Shown: piece by piece, positions 7,154 to 15,485 of the stretch | Layout: each line of letters begins with the position of its first letter | Position numbering within the stretch: the first letter of the stretch is position 1 | Source: Phreatobacter stygius | GTDB taxonomy: Bacteria; Pseudomonadota; Alphaproteobacteria; Rhizobiales; Phreatobacteraceae | NCBI RefSeq assembly: GCF_005144885.1 | Contig: NZ_CP039690.1 | Coordinates: 4,353,001-4,417,000 of the forward strand | Reading direction: 5' to 3' | Length of the DNA stretch: 64,000 nt | Translations under genes and position numbers: made by a program | The notes under the pieces: model-generated | Seen by the model: only the letters and a program-made list of their open reading frames with translations | Databases searched by the model: none | What the model was told of the DNA's origin: nothing

Positions 7154-8800
7154 ATGACACGCCGCATGACAGGGGGCGAAGCGATCGTCTCGGGCCTGAT
7201 CGCCAATGGTGTCGACACCGTCTTCGGACTGCCCGGCGCTCAGATGTATCCGCTGTTTGACGCTCTGACCCAGGCCGGCGACCGGATCCGCACCGTCGGT
7301 GCCCGCCACGAACAGGCCTGCGGCTACATGGCCTTCGGTTATGGCCGCTCGACCGGCAAGCCCGGGGTCTATTCGGTCGTGCCGGGGCCGGGGGTCCTGA
7401 ACACCACTGCTGCGCTCGCCACCGCCTGGGGCTGCTGTACGCCGGTCGTCTGCCTCACCGGCCAGATACCCTCGGCCTTCATCGGCAAGCGGCGCGGCCA
7501 TCTGCACGAGATCGCCGACCAGCTCGGCACGCTGCGGTCGGTGGTCAAATGGGCCGCGCGTATCGAGCGGGCGGCGGATGCGCCCGACATGGTCGCCGAG
7601 GCCTTCCGGCAGGCCCAGTCGGGCAGGCCCGGCCCGGTCGCTCTCGAAATGGCCTGGGACGTGATGGCCGGGGCCGAGGAAGTGCCGGCGGCAAGGCCGG
7701 CCGTCATCGACGCCAATCCGCCGCCCGCTGCCGACGAGATCGCACGGGCGGCCGCGCTGATCCGCGCCGCCAGGTTCCCGGTCATCATGACCGGCAGCGG
7801 TGCCCAGCATGCGGCTGCCGAGGTCGCCCGGCTCGCCCAGGCGATCGGTGCGCCGGTCGCCGCCTTCCGCGGTGGGCGCGGTGTCGTCGACGAAACCGGC
7901 GAGCACGGCATTTCGTCTTATGCCGCCTTCAAGCTCTACCCCGAATGCGACGTGCTGATCGGCATCGGTACGCGGCTGGAAATGCCGACCATGCGCTGGG
8001 CCAACATGATGCAGGTGATCGACCGGCCGGCGCCGCCGCCGCACATCATCCGCATCGACATCGACCCGGACGAGATGGCCCGCCTGGTGCCCCATGCCGG
8101 CATTGTCGCCGATGCGGCGGATGGCGCGGCGGCGCTGGTCGCGGCGCTTGCCGGCCATCGCGCCGCGGACAACCGCGAGCGGATCGCCAGGGCCCGGGCC
8201 GCGGCTGCGACCGAGACCGCCGTCGTACAGCCCCAGATGGACTATCTCGCCGTCATCCGTGATGTCCTGCCGGCCGATGGCCTGCTGGTCGAGGAGCTCT
8301 GCCAGGCCGGCTTCACCAGCTATTTCGGCTATCCGGTCCGGCACCCCCGCAGCTATGTCTCGACCGGGTTCCAGGGCACGCTCGGTTTCGGCTTCCAGAC
8401 CGCGCTCGGCGTCAAGGTGGCGCATCCCGACAAGCCGGTCGTGTCGATCACCGGCGACGGCGGCTTTCTGTTCGGCGTCCAGGAACTGGCGACCGCGGTG
8501 CAATATGGCATTGGCCTGGTCACCGTGCTGTTCAACAACGAGGCTTATGGCAATGTCCGGCGCGACCAGGAACAGCGCTTCGGCAACCGGCTGATCGGCG
8601 CCGACCTGGTCAATCCGGATTTCCTCGCGCTCGCCAGGGCGTTCCGGCTCGACGGCTACCGTGTCCATTCGCCGGCCGAACTGAGGCCGGTGCTTCAGGC
8701 CGCCATCGCCGCCGACCGGCCGAGCCTGATCGAGGTCGTGGTGCCGCGCGGCAGCGAGGTTTCGCCCTGGCCGTTCATCCACCCGGTCCGAGCCTATTAG
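7154..8800 (+). CDS. Thiamine-diphosphate enzyme, acetolactate synthase-like
   Basis: A 548-residue three-domain ThDP enzyme: PYR domain about 1-170, central domain about 190-330, PP domain about 360-530. The catalytic Glu53 lies in ARHEQACGYMA, and the ThDP/Mg motif GDGGFLFG...FNNEAYG is in the PP domain. Overall form is that of the acetolactate synthase/benzoylformate decarboxylase family, but I cannot assign carboligase or decarboxylase chemistry. It follows hpaR by 57 bp on the same strand, so it may share the hpa transcript; a role on an aryl 2-oxoacid feeding homoprotocatechuate is possible but unproven. The ATG at 7154 follows GAGGAG; a second in-frame ATG lies at 7166. Confidence 0.8.
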   Translation: MTRRMTGGEAIVSGLIANGVDTVFGLPGAQMYPLFDALTQAGDRIRTVGARHEQACGYMAFGYGRSTGKPGVYSVVPGPGVLNTTAALATAWGCCTPVVCLTGQIPSAFIGKRRGHLHEIADQLGTLRSVVKWAARIERAADAPDMVAEAFRQAQSGRPGPVALEMAWDVMAGAEEVPAARPAVIDANPPPAADEIARAAALIRAARFPVIMTGSGAQHAAAEVARLAQAIGAPVAAFRGGRGVVDETGEHGISSYAAFKLYPECDVLIGIGTRLEMPTMRWANMMQVIDRPAPPPHIIRIDIDPDEMARLVPHAGIVADAADGAAALVAALAGHRAADNRERIARARAAAATETAVVQPQMDYLAVIRDVLPADGLLVEELCQAGFTSYFGYPVRHPRSYVSTGFQGTLGFGFQTALGVKVAHPDKPVVSITGDGGFLFGVQELATAVQYGIGLVTVLFNNEAYGNVRRDQEQRFGNRLIGADLVNPDFLALARAFRLDGYRVHSPAELRPVLQAAIAADRPSLIEVVVPRGSEVSPWPFIHPVRAY

Positions 8801-8867
8801 GTCGCCGGCATAGGCCTTCGGCTGTCCATAGGCCGGCCGGCTTGATGCGGCGCAGCAGGGCGGGTCT

Positions 8868-9686
8868 TCACGGCCGACGCATCAGGGCCTGGCAGATGTG
8901 AACGACGCGGGGGCCGAGTTCCTGCTCCAGGCGCTCGATGCTGACCGAATAGGAGCCGCCGCTGCAGTTCAGGACATAGATCGCCTTGCGGTCGCGCGCC
9001 ACGATCGGCGCCGCGACCGAGCGGACGTTGCGGCGCCATTCGCCGTCGACCAGGCAGAAGCCACGGGTCTTCACCTGATCGACCGCATCCATGATCCGCG
9101 GCCGCAGGGCGCTCCACTCCGATCCGTAGTGGCGCTCCATCCGGTCGAGCAGGTGGCCACGCATGTCGTCGCTTAGCGCCGCGACATAGGCCCGGCCCGC
9201 GGAGGTCCGGGCAGTCTCGAAACGTGAACCGATGCCGAGGAAATAGGACGTCGCGTCGCCGGTGCAGCGGTCGACATAGATCATTTGGGTGTCGTCCGGG
9301 TAGGCGAGCGACACTGTGCAGCCGGAGAGCACGGCCAGGCGCCGCATCTGCTCGTGGGCCGCGGGCAGGATCGGGATATTGCTCAGCACCGCAAAGCCCA
9401 GGCCGAGGATCGTCGGCCTCAGCTCGTAGCGCGCCGTGCCGGCATCATATTGGAGATAGCCAGCCTCCCAGAGCGCCTTCGTCAGGCGTGACACCGTTGG
9501 CTTGGGCAAGCCCGTGGCGCGCGCAATATCGCCATTGCTGAGACTGCCCTGGCCCGGTTCGAAAGACCTCAGGATTTCCAGGCCGCGCAACAGCGTTCCG
9601 GACGAGCGCGGGCCGCTGTCGTCCGGGTCTGGCATGGCGTCCGCAGCGTCAGCGCGGGGCGTGGTCTCAGGACGCTTTTTCACCAT
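8868..9686 (-). CDS. IclR family transcriptional regulator
   Basis: A 272-residue regulator. After a charged, probably disordered N-terminus (about 30 residues) comes the IclR winged helix (LRGLEILRSFEPGQGSLSNGD, then GLPKPTVSRLTKALWEAGYLQ). The effector-binding domain follows (about 110-265: SGCTVSLAYPDDTQMIYVDR, TSAGRAYVAALS, VKTRGFCLVDGEWRRNVRSVAAPI). IclR proteins usually control the adjacent divergent catabolic operon, here the MaoC/CoA-transferase genes starting at 9830. The intergenic region holds a strong palindrome (9721-9747). Its 3' end converges with the ThDP enzyme gene. Confidence 0.9.
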   Translation of the reverse strand: MVKKRPETTPRADAADAMPDPDDSGPRSSGTLLRGLEILRSFEPGQGSLSNGDIARATGLPKPTVSRLTKALWEAGYLQYDAGTARYELRPTILGLGFAVLSNIPILPAAHEQMRRLAVLSGCTVSLAYPDDTQMIYVDRCTGDATSYFLGIGSRFETARTSAGRAYVAALSDDMRGHLLDRMERHYGSEWSALRPRIMDAVDQVKTRGFCLVDGEWRRNVRSVAAPIVARDRKAIYVLNCSGGSYSVSIERLEQELGPRVVHICQALMRRP

Positions 9687-9720
9687 CTGTTGGTTCCGAG
9701 CACTCTGTCGAATGGCTCAA

Positions 9721-9747
9721 TGCATATTCCGTATATCGAAATATGCA
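9721..9747. promoter_or_regulatory. 27-bp palindrome in the IclR/MaoC divergent region
   Basis: Outer arms TGCATATT (9721-9728) and AATATGCA (9740-9747) are perfect inverted repeats. Inside them, CG pairs (9730-9731 and 9737-9738) keep the symmetry, so only single mismatches and a TATAT centre break the dyad. It lies 34 bp upstream of the iclR start codon, in an unusually AT-rich stretch between divergent genes, as expected of an IclR operator that controls both promoters. No other copy is seen in the window. Confidence 0.6.
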
Positions 9748-9829
9748 ACTCATTTAGCGATTGATCCAGTTCATAAATGTCGGTCAGATCCCGATATGCC
9801 GCTTCAATGATCCTGGACACGTCCTCATC

Positions 9830-10318
9830 ATGTCTCACGTCGATCCGACCTTCGATGCTTCCGCCCATGTCGTCGCGCCCCAGCGCTGGTTCGAGGACTT
9901 TCAGATCGGCGAACGCTATCTGCTGCCCAGCCGCACCGTGACCGATGCGAATTTCGCGGCGTTCCAGACCGTCTCGGCGGACAACCATCCGATCCACTAC
10001 GACGTCGAGTTCTGCCGCGCCCATGGCTTGCCCGGGTTGCTGGCGCACGGTCTGCAGGTGGCTTGCTTCACGGCGGCCGGCGCCGGCCGCTTTCCGCACG
10101 AAGTGTCCGATGCCCTCATCGCCTTCCTCGAACAGTCCTCCAAGTTTCTCCGCATGGTGGTGATGGGCGACACGCTCTATCCCGCCCTGGAGATCGCCGA
10201 GCTGATCCCGCAGCGCACGACCGGCGTGATGGTCATGAACACGACCATTCACAACCAGAAGCGCGAGCTGGTGCTGACCGGCATGCATCGCTACCTGCTG
10301 CGCCGGCGGCCGTCGTGA
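9830..10318 (+). CDS. MaoC family dehydratase
   Basis: A 162-residue single hot-dog domain protein. The hydratase-2 motif appears as FQTVSADNHPIHYDVEFCRAHGLPGLLAHGL, in which the Asp and His of NHPIHYD form the catalytic pair that adds or removes water on an enoyl-CoA. A start at 9830 is chosen because sequence upstream of that ATG has no family similarity. The next gene starts 2 bp after its stop and encodes a CoA-transferase, so an acid is probably activated to a CoA thioester and then (de)hydrated. Similar pairs occur in mesaconate/citramalate-type pathways, but the substrate here is unknown. Confidence 0.85.
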   Translation: MSHVDPTFDASAHVVAPQRWFEDFQIGERYLLPSRTVTDANFAAFQTVSADNHPIHYDVEFCRAHGLPGLLAHGLQVACFTAAGAGRFPHEVSDALIAFLEQSSKFLRMVVMGDTLYPALEIAELIPQRTTGVMVMNTTIHNQKRELVLTGMHRYLLRRRPS

Positions 10319-10320
10319 CG

Positions 10321-11559
10321 ATGGTACCGGATCCGGGTGGAGCACAGGCTTCAGGGCCGCTCGCCGGCGAATTCGTGCTCGATCTCAGCAAGGTGCTGGC
10401 CGGGCCGCTATGCACCCAGAACCTTGGCGATCTCGGCGCCGAGGTGGTCAAGATCGAGACACCCGACGGGGGTGACGAGACGCGGCGCTGGCCACCGCAA
10501 CGCGACGGGCTCGGGACGGCGTTCCTGGCCGTCAACCGCAACAAGAGCAGCATTGTCGTCGACTTGAAGGCGCCGGCCGGCCGCGACATCGTGCTGAATC
10601 TCGCGGCCCGCGCCTCGGTGCTGGTCGAGAGTTTCGCGCCGGGCACGGCCGAGAAACTCGGCCTCGACTATCAGGCCATTCGGGCGATCAATCCGAAGAT
10701 CGTCTATTGCAGCATCTCCGGTTTCGGTCAGACCGGACCGCTGCGCAAAGCTCCTGGCTACGACGCGGTTCTGCAGGCCTTTACCGGGCTGATGGACATC
10801 AATGGCGAGCCTGGGGCCGGGCCGGTCAAGCTGCCGGCGTCGCCGGTCGACCAGAGCACCGGCCTGAACGCCACCCAAGGCATTCTCGCGGCGCTGCTGC
10901 AGCGTGAGAGAACCGGTTCCGGCGGCTATCTGGAAGTCTCCCTGTTCGAGACGGCCGTCGCCTATCTCGGCTATGTCGCCCAAAGTTACTGGCATGGCGG
11001 GCAATTGCCGCGGCGCGCCGGTTCGGCGCACGAGGCCCTGTGCCCCTATCAGGTGTTCGAGGCTGCCGACAAGCCGGTCTTCATCGGCATCGCCAATGAC
11101 CGGTTCTGGCGGATTTTCTGCACCGCGGCGGGACGGCCTGACCTCGGCCGGGATCCGCGTTTCGCCACCAATCCGGATCGGGTCGTCCATCGCGCCGACA
11201 CCGTCGCCGTGGTCCAGGACGTGATCGGTCGCGCATCGGCCGCGCACTGGATGGAACGGCTCGGACAAGCTGGCATCCCCTGTGCGCCGCTCAATACCTT
11301 GGCCGACATGCTGGCCCATCCGCACACGGCGGCACGCGGCATCGTCCTCGACTACGACCACCCGGCGCTCGGTCCCTGCAAGGCGGTGGCGCATCCGATC
11401 CAGTTCAACGGCATGGCGCGCCAGGTCGGCAAACCACCGCCGATGTTCGGCGCGGATACCGGCCGCATCCTCGGTGAACTCGGCTACCGCGCAAGCGAGA
11501 TCGCCGAGCTTGCCGGCGCCGGCGTCGTCGTCCTCGGCGACGATACGTCCAAACGATAG
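10321..11559 (+). CDS. CaiB/BaiF family (class III) CoA-transferase
   Basis: A 412-residue family III CoA-transferase. The N-terminus VLDLSKVLAGPLCTQNLGDLGAEVVKIE is typical, and Asp148 (KAPGYDAVLQA) is the nucleophile that forms aspartyl-CoA. The motif NRNKSSIVVDLK and the late GLG/PHTAARGIV segment also fit. It moves CoA between carboxylic acids without covalent phosphate intermediates. A GTG six bases upstream at 10315 could also start translation, overlapping the MaoC stop; the ATG at 10321 is preferred. It is in the same operon as the MaoC dehydratase and two Bug receptors. Confidence 0.88.
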   Translation: MVPDPGGAQASGPLAGEFVLDLSKVLAGPLCTQNLGDLGAEVVKIETPDGGDETRRWPPQRDGLGTAFLAVNRNKSSIVVDLKAPAGRDIVLNLAARASVLVESFAPGTAEKLGLDYQAIRAINPKIVYCSISGFGQTGPLRKAPGYDAVLQAFTGLMDINGEPGAGPVKLPASPVDQSTGLNATQGILAALLQRERTGSGGYLEVSLFETAVAYLGYVAQSYWHGGQLPRRAGSAHEALCPYQVFEAADKPVFIGIANDRFWRIFCTAAGRPDLGRDPRFATNPDRVVHRADTVAVVQDVIGRASAAHWMERLGQAGIPCAPLNTLADMLAHPHTAARGIVLDYDHPALGPCKAVAHPIQFNGMARQVGKPPPMFGADTGRILGELGYRASEIAELAGAGVVVLGDDTSKR

Positions 11560-11622
11560 GGCGGCTGGCATCGGGAAGGTGCCGGCAGGCCGACGACACA
11601 ACAAAAATCTGGGGAACGCCAC

Positions 11623-12594
11623 ATGACGAGCTCTCTTATCCGTGCCGCAACAGCCCTGTTCGCAATGCTGACGATCGTGACGACCGCTGCCTCGCAACCC
11701 TATCCGGCGGGGCCGGTGCGCCTCGTCGTGCCCTATGCGGCGGGAGGCCCGACCGATGCCTTCGCGCGCCTCCTTGTCGAAGCCTGGAACCCGTCGATGG
11801 ACGGGCGTGTCTATGTCGAGAACAAAGCCGGCGGCGGCACGGTGATCGGCACGGATGCGGTCGCGAAGGCGGCGCCGGACGGCCAGACGCTGTTGCTGAC
11901 GACCGTCGCCCATGCGGTCAATGTCGGGCTCTATGCTTCGCTGCCCTATGACACCACCCGCGATTTCATGCCGGTGGCGCTGCTGGCACGGGCGCCTCTG
12001 GTGCTGCTGGTCAACAACCGTTCGCCGGTGACCACGCCGGCCGAGTTCATCGCCTATGTCCGGGCCAACCGCGGCAAGCTGACCTATGGCTCGGCCGGCA
12101 ATGGCAGCGCGCCGCATGTCGCCCAGGAATTGCTCAACCACATGGCCGGGCTGCAACTGATCCACGTGCCCTACCGCGGCAACGGCCCCGCGCTGAGCGA
12201 CCTGCTCGGCGGCCATATCGACTTCTTGTTCGATAGCGCGGCGACCGGCCTTGCCGCGGCGCGCGGCGGCGGCCTGCGGCTGGTCGCGACGTCAATGGCG
12301 AACCGCCTGCCGCAGACACCGGACACGCCGGCTCTGGCCGAGGCCGTGCCGGGCTACGAGGCCTATACCTGGAACGCCTTGTTCGCGCCGGCCGGGACGC
12401 CGCAGCCGGTGATCGACAAACTGATCGCGACATTGTCCGTGGCGCTGGCCAACCCGTCGCTACAGGCCAAGGCGCTCGACATGGGGCTGCTGCTGGAGGC
12501 GCGGCCGACACCGCAGGACCTGGCGCGGCATCTCTCCGGCGAGATCGCCAAATGGGGCGCGCTGATCGTCGCGGCGAAGATCAAGGTCGAGTGA
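11623..12594 (+). CDS. Bug (TctC) family tripartite tricarboxylate receptor
   Basis: A 323-residue periplasmic receptor. A Sec signal peptide (about residues 1-24, ending in TTAASQ) precedes a mature start YPAGPVRLVVPYAAGGPTDAFARLL, the Bug-family ligand loop. GTVIGTDAVAKAAPDGQTLL and the central LTYGSAGNGSAPHVAQELL are also diagnostic. Bug proteins bind carboxylates and present them to TctAB permeases, or act as orphan receptors. No TctAB genes are adjacent. It lies 63 bp after the CoA-transferase gene, which suggests its ligand is the acid that is CoA-activated. Confidence 0.87.
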   Translation: MTSSLIRAATALFAMLTIVTTAASQPYPAGPVRLVVPYAAGGPTDAFARLLVEAWNPSMDGRVYVENKAGGGTVIGTDAVAKAAPDGQTLLLTTVAHAVNVGLYASLPYDTTRDFMPVALLARAPLVLLVNNRSPVTTPAEFIAYVRANRGKLTYGSAGNGSAPHVAQELLNHMAGLQLIHVPYRGNGPALSDLLGGHIDFLFDSAATGLAAARGGGLRLVATSMANRLPQTPDTPALAEAVPGYEAYTWNALFAPAGTPQPVIDKLIATLSVALANPSLQAKALDMGLLLEARPTPQDLARHLSGEIAKWGALIVAAKIKVE

Positions 12595-12606
12595 CCGCCG
12601 GGGCGT

Positions 12607-12639
12607 CCGACCATCGGCGGGACACCTCCTCATGGTCGG
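12607..12639 (+). terminator. Inverted repeat after the first Bug gene
   Basis: CCGACCAT (12607-12614) and ATGGTCGG (12632-12639) form a perfect 8-bp stem with a 17-nt loop, 12 bp after the stop. A second small hairpin (CTTGCC/GGCAAG, 12674-12691) follows. Neither has a T-run, so this may be a processing or pause site rather than a true terminator. Confidence 0.3.
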
Positions 12640-12743
12640 CGTCGTGGCCTGCCTGCCACGTCTCGGGGCCGGTCTTGCCTGCGGCGGCAAGGTGAGGGAG
12701 GCTGCCGGTCGTGACTGCGGTAAACCCCTTGGGATAGGCGTCG

Positions 12744-13718
12744 ATGACCGAACATGACCGTCCGACGCGCCGCGCGGCGCTTGCCGCCGCGGCCGGCGCC
12801 GCCGCGCTCGCCGCCGGCCCTGTCGGCGCGCAGTCGCCGATCCGGATCATCTCGGGTTTCGCCGCCGGCGGCTCGCAGGACGTGCTGGCGCGCATCCTGG
12901 CGGAGGAGTTTCAGCAGGCATTGGGTGTCGGTGTGGTGGTCGAGAACCGCACGGGCGCCGCCGGCACCATCGCCGGCGAGGTGGTCAAGGCGGCGGCGCC
13001 CGACGGCACCACCATTCTGGTTGCCAATATCGTCACCATGTCGCTCGCGCCGTTCTCCTTCCCCGGCCTGAAATACGATCCGGTGAAGGATTTCGTGGCG
13101 CTGGCCAAGACCACCGAATTTCCGATCGCCCTGGCGACCGGCGCGATGACCGCCAAGACCAGTTTCGCCGACCTGGTCACCTGGCTGCGCGCCAACCCCG
13201 AGCGCAGCAATATCGGTGTGCCGGCGGCCGGCAGCCTGCCGCATCTCTTTGCCATCAGGCTCGCCGAGACCACCGGCCTGAAGCTCACCGTGGTGCCCTA
13301 TCGCGGCGGCGCGCCGATCGCCCAGGACCTGATGGGCGGCCAGCTCGCCATGGGCTTCGGCGCCGCCGCCGACTTTTCCGAACTGCACCAGGCGAAACGG
13401 ATCACCATTGTCGCGGCTTCCGGCACGGCCCGGCATCCCTCGCTCGCCGACGTCCCGACCTTTGCCGAGAGCGGCGTCAGCGGGCTCGAGTCGAACGGCT
13501 GGAATGGCCTGTTCCTGCCGGCGGGAACCTCGCCGGCGCTGGTCGAGCGTTATGCCGGCATCGTTGCCGCGGCACTCGCCAAGCCCGCCGTGCGCGATCG
13601 CCTCGTCCGGCTCGGGTTTCTGGTGACCCCCTCGACGCCGCAGGCCATGGCGCGCCAGATGGCCGAGGAAATGCGTGTCTGGGGGCCGACCATGACCGAC
13701 CTGATGAAGCCGCGCTGA
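12744..13718 (+). CDS. Bug (TctC) family receptor with Tat-like leader
   Basis: A 324-residue paralogue-level second Bug receptor of this cluster. The leader has a twin-arginine motif (PTRRAAL, residues 7-13), an Ala-rich core and cleavage near VGAQ. Mature family motifs are IRIISGFAAGGSQDVLARIL, AGTIAGEVVKAAAPDGTTIL and SNIGVPAAGSLPHLF. It differs clearly from the receptor at 11623-12594, so it is not a recent duplicate and probably binds a different ligand. The stop is 4 bp upstream of the sulfatase-type gene, suggesting translational linkage to it. Confidence 0.87.
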   Translation: MTEHDRPTRRAALAAAAGAAALAAGPVGAQSPIRIISGFAAGGSQDVLARILAEEFQQALGVGVVVENRTGAAGTIAGEVVKAAAPDGTTILVANIVTMSLAPFSFPGLKYDPVKDFVALAKTTEFPIALATGAMTAKTSFADLVTWLRANPERSNIGVPAAGSLPHLFAIRLAETTGLKLTVVPYRGGAPIAQDLMGGQLAMGFGAAADFSELHQAKRITIVAASGTARHPSLADVPTFAESGVSGLESNGWNGLFLPAGTSPALVERYAGIVAAALAKPAVRDRLVRLGFLVTPSTPQAMARQMAEEMRVWGPTMTDLMKPR

Positions 13719-13722
13719 CCTG

Positions 13723-15381
13723 ATGACCCAATCTGATCCATCCAAAGCCCAGCCGCCGAAACCGAAAAACGTCCTGTTCATCATGTGCGACCAGCTCCGG
13801 TTCGATTACCTGAGCTGCGCGGGCCATCCGAGCCTGTCGACACCAAACATCGATGCCCTGGCCAGCCGCGGCGTCCGCTTCAACCGTGCCTATGTGCAAT
13901 CGCCGGTCTGCGGCCCGTCGCGGATGAGCTTCTATACCGGCCGCTACATGCGCTCGCACGGTTCCAACTGGAACAACTTCCCGCTGCGCGTCGGCGAACC
14001 GACGCTCGGCGAGCACCTGAAGCGCCTCGGCGTGCGCAATGTGCTGGTCGGCAAGACCCACATGAAGGCCGACGACGAGGGCATGGCCCGGCTCGGCATC
14101 GATCCGGACTCGGTCATCGGCGTCGAAGCGGCCCAGTGCGGTTTCGAGCCCTATGAGCGCGACGACGGCCTGCACCCGACGCGCCCGGGCGCCGAGCGGC
14201 CGCGTTATGACGGCTATCTCGAAGCCCAGGGCTATCCGGCGCGCAACCCCTGGGAGGATTGGGCCAATTCCGGCGAGGGCCCGGATGGCGAACAGCAGAA
14301 CGGCTGGCTGCTGGCCCATGGCGACAAGCCGGCGCGGGTGCCGGACGAGCACTCGGAGACGCCCTACATGACCCGCCGCGCCATCGACTTCATGCGCGAG
14401 GCAAAGGCCGATGGCCGGCCGTGGTGCCTGCATCTGTCCTATATCAAGCCGCACTGGCCTTACATCGCCCCGGCGCCCTATCACGACATGTATTCGGCAG
14501 ACGACGTTCAGCCGGCGATCCGGACCGACGGCGAGAAGCAGAACCCGCACCCGGTCTATGGCGCCTTCATGGACATGCGGGTGTCGCGCAACTTCTCGCG
14601 CGAGGACGTCCGGAGAAGGGTGATCCCGGCCTATATGGGTCTGATCAAGCAGATCGACGATCAACTGGGTCTGTTGTTCCGCTTTCTCGACGACGAGGGC
14701 TTGAGCGCGTCGACGATGATCGTCTTCACCGCCGATCATGGCGACTATCTCGGCGACCACTGGCTCGGCGAGAAGGACCTGTTCCATGAGATGAGCGTCA
14801 AGGTGCCGCTGATCGTGGTCGATCCGGCGCCGGCGGCCGACCCGACCCGTGGCACCGTGTCCGAGGTGCTGGTCGAGGCGATCGATCTCGCGGCGACCTT
14901 CATCGACTATTTCGGCGGCCAGGTGCCGCGCCACATCGTCGAGGGCCGCTCGCTGATGCCACATCTGCTTGGGCAACCGGTCGCCGGCTGGCGGCAATTC
15001 GTCATTTCCGAATATGACTATTCCATGCAGGACGTGCGCCGCACGCTCGGGCGGGAGCCTGCCGAATGCCGTCTGTTCATGCTGTTCGACGGCCGGTTCA
15101 AATATATCCACGCGCCGGGTTTCCGGCCGATGCTCTACGATCTCGCGAGCGATCCGGACGAGTTCCGCGATCTCGGCGACGATCCGGATTTCCAGGCGGA
15201 ACGTGCCAGGCTCAGGGACTGGCTGCTCGGCTGGGCGCTGACCGACCACAACCGCATCACCATGCCGGATAACCGGATCGAAGCCTATAGCCCGGCGGCG
15301 CAGCTCAAGTCGGGCATCCTGATCGGTTATTGGGACGAGGCCGAGCTGGCCGCGGCCAAGAAAGGTTTCGGCCTCGACTAG
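13723..15381 (+). CDS. Sulfatase / phosphonate monoester hydrolase-type enzyme
   Basis: A 552-residue alkaline phosphatase-superfamily hydrolase. The formylglycine signature C-x-P-S-R is present as C63-G-P-S-R67, inside SPVCGPSRMSFYTGRY, so Cys63 should be oxidised to formylglycine. Metal-site segments are NVLFIMCDQLRFDYL near the N-terminus and FTADHGDYLGDHWLGEKDLFHE in the second half. No signal peptide is visible, as in cytoplasmic phosphonate monoester hydrolases. It hydrolyses a sulfate, phosphate or phosphonate ester; which one cannot be decided. Neighbours (Bug receptors upstream, M20 amidohydrolase downstream) suggest a small imported ester. A formylglycine-generating enzyme is not encoded here. 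Confidence 0.85.
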   Translation: MTQSDPSKAQPPKPKNVLFIMCDQLRFDYLSCAGHPSLSTPNIDALASRGVRFNRAYVQSPVCGPSRMSFYTGRYMRSHGSNWNNFPLRVGEPTLGEHLKRLGVRNVLVGKTHMKADDEGMARLGIDPDSVIGVEAAQCGFEPYERDDGLHPTRPGAERPRYDGYLEAQGYPARNPWEDWANSGEGPDGEQQNGWLLAHGDKPARVPDEHSETPYMTRRAIDFMREAKADGRPWCLHLSYIKPHWPYIAPAPYHDMYSADDVQPAIRTDGEKQNPHPVYGAFMDMRVSRNFSREDVRRRVIPAYMGLIKQIDDQLGLLFRFLDDEGLSASTMIVFTADHGDYLGDHWLGEKDLFHEMSVKVPLIVVDPAPAADPTRGTVSEVLVEAIDLAATFIDYFGGQVPRHIVEGRSLMPHLLGQPVAGWRQFVISEYDYSMQDVRRTLGREPAECRLFMLFDGRFKYIHAPGFRPMLYDLASDPDEFRDLGDDPDFQAERARLRDWLLGWALTDHNRITMPDNRIEAYSPAAQLKSGILIGYWDEAELAAAKKGFGLD

Positions 15382-15485
15382 GGTAGAACCTTCTCTAAAT
15401 TCGCCGTTCTAGCGGAAAATCCGGATGCGCCGTGCCGCCGGCTGCGCGAGCCTTGCGTCCCGATCCGACAGCCCCGGAGGCCGCC

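Noticed and set aside
15384-15411. TAGAAC/GTTCTA inverted repeat between the sulfatase-type and M20 genes as an operator.
   Set aside because: Arms of only six bases with a 16-bp spacer inside a co-directional operon; too weak to support.
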